64,000 nt of DNA from Streptomyces sp. ISL-43 (GTDB lineage Bacteria > Actinomycetota > Actinomycetes > Streptomycetales > Streptomycetaceae). Shown here piece by piece: positions 63,185 to 64,000 of the stretch (position 1 is its first letter; the number at the start of each line of letters is the position of its first letter). Position numbers and translations under genes: made by a program. The stretch lies in NCBI RefSeq assembly GCF_018614195.1, contig NZ_JAGGOT010000008.1, forward strand, positions 118,762-182,761, written 5' to 3'. The notes beneath the pieces are model-generated. The model ran no database searches and was not told the DNA's origin. It saw only the letters and a list, made by a program, of their open reading frames with translations.

Positions 63185-63253
63185 GCGCGCGGGCTGATCC
63201 GGGGTCCGCTCGGGAACAGCCCGGCAGCCCGGCAGCCCGGGGGCAGCCGATGA

Positions 63254-63286
63254 GATCCCGTCCGGTCACCACGACCGGGCGGGATC
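63254..63286. terminator. Bidirectional terminator after dxr
   Basis: GATCCCGTCCGGTC - ACCAC - GACCGGGCGGGATC, a 14-base stem with one mismatch, between the convergent dxr and LuxR genes. Confidence 0.85.
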
Positions 63287-63334
63287 TTCCGCTCCCCGTC
63301 CACGTAGACGGTGGCGGCGGGCTCCGCGCGCCGG

Positions 63335-64000
63335 TCAGCCGGCCGCTTCGAGGGCCGCGGCCGTCAGGGTCCCGGCGTCGGGGTGCGGGCCCCCGGAACG
63401 GGTGGCGGCGCTCACCTGCTGGGCGCGCAGGACCCGCTGCGTGACGTGGACCCGTGAGGTGCAGTCGAGTTTGCGCATGACCTTGCGCAGGGTGTTGACC
63501 GCGGTCCACTCGGCGATGCCGAGCCGACGCGCCACTTCCCGGTTGGTCAGCCCCTCGGCGACGAGCGCCGCCACCTCCTGCTCGCGCGGGGTGAGGAGTT
63601 CCGTGCCCGCCGTCCGCGGCAGGGCCCGGGGCGGCTTGCGGACGGGCTCCACGGCCCGGCCGACCGCCTCGTCGAGGGTGAGCTGGCGCGCGGCGCGGCA
63701 GGACTTCTCGTACGTGGTGTCCCCGAGCCGGGTACGGGCCTCGGCCCGCAGGTCCCGGCTGTGGGGCTCCGCGGGCAGCAGGAGCCCGCCCGCCCGTTCC
63801 CGTACGGCACCGGCCGCCGCGGTCAGCAGGGCCGCGGCCTCCCACACCTGGCCGGTCCCGCCGTGCCCGCGGACACGGGCCTGGGCCATGACGAGGAGGG
63901 CCGCCCCGGTGCCCGGCAGGTCACCCAGGCCGTGCAGTGCCAGCAGGGCTTCCCGGGCCGGGCCGAGGGCCTCCGCGGCGTCCGGTCCCTGGGCGAGGAG
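63335..64000 (-). CDS. LuxR-type regulator, C-terminal part (5' end beyond window)
   Basis: The frame is open to the window edge. The C-terminal domain 'LLTPREQEVAALVAEGLTNREVARRLGIAEWTAVNTLRKVMRKLDCTSRVHVTQRV' closely resembles that of the regulator at 59059-61386, and an Ala/Leu-rich helical region precedes it. It is probably a paralog of the same AAA/TPR/LuxR type; only 222 codons are visible. Confidence 0.85.
   Translation of the reverse strand, partial: LLAQGPDAAEALGPAREALLALHGLGDLPGTGAALLVMAQARVRGHGGTGQVWEAAALLTAAAGAVRERAGGLLLPAEPHSRDLRAEARTRLGDTTYEKSCRAARQLTLDEAVGRAVEPVRKPPRALPRTAGTELLTPREQEVAALVAEGLTNREVARRLGIAEWTAVNTLRKVMRKLDCTSRVHVTQRVLRAQQVSAATRSGGPHPDAGTLTAAALEAAG

Overview
The window is high-GC actinobacterial DNA and almost certainly Streptomyces. 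The evidence is the codon bias, the gene order around fhaA-fhaB-PP2C-rodA-pbpA-pknB, the class E sortase cluster with a PabA-type glutamine amidotransferase, crgA, a rhomboid protease and a cyclophilin (from memory the S. coelicolor SCO3843-SCO3857 neighbourhood near oriC), and one in-frame TTA codon.

Region A (1-3725) is core chromosome on the minus strand: a DUF2252 protein cut by the window edge and a NarL-type two-component pair. Region B (about 3880-26315) is a genomic island of about 22.4 kb. It is bounded by two copies of a related hairpin that share an identical 19-bp direct repeat (3901-3919 and 26269-26287); the right copy lies just downstream of the 3' end of a tRNA-Leu(CAG) gene. 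The island carries (i) an ABC exporter and two-component system behind a perfect inverted repeat, (ii) two small regulatory or membrane proteins, (iii) a class V lanthipeptide-like RiPP cluster: APH-type kinase, HopA1-like protein, a 47-aa precursor missed by the supplied ORF list, F420-type reductase, cysteine decarboxylase, pseudokinase-like protein and a prolyl oligopeptidase, (iv) a decayed duplicated secreted-peptide gene, (v) an IS remnant joined to a 5'-truncated cytidylyltransferase gene, (vi) a NUDIX-like gene, (vii) a single-ORF fusion of a Tn7/Tn5053-type DDE transposase with its AAA+ ATPase partner, and (viii) a recombinase-like gene coupled to a DDE transposase next to the tRNA.

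Region C (26323-44955) is core: tRNA-Leu, the PASTA kinase/cell-wall operon, three class E sortases, crgA, a cluster of DnaA-box-like sequences, rhomboid protease, cyclophilin, a LysM protein, and a MarR/MFS efflux pair. Region D (44969-64000) is accessory: after an ICL/PEPM-family enzyme comes a secondary MEP-pathway cluster encoding IspH, a polyprenyl diphosphate synthase, two Gfo/Idh oxidoreductases, a TIM-barrel isomerase, an M20 hydrolase, an LDH2-type dehydrogenase, a DXS with a novel 143-residue N-terminal domain, IspG, a degenerate acyl-CoA-ligase-like protein, an AAA-TPR-LuxR regulator, a ferredoxin and DXR. A second LuxR regulator runs off the right edge.

The two accessory regions are the places to look for new biology. 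The RiPP precursor has one cysteine at its C-terminus, so it can form an aminovinyl-cysteine ring but no classical lanthionine, and its leader ends in Pro immediately before the expected core, matching the encoded prolyl oligopeptidase. The MEP cluster supplies entry and iron-sulfur steps plus a prenyl synthase, but no terpene cyclase or prenyltransferase is visible inside the window; the product is unknown.
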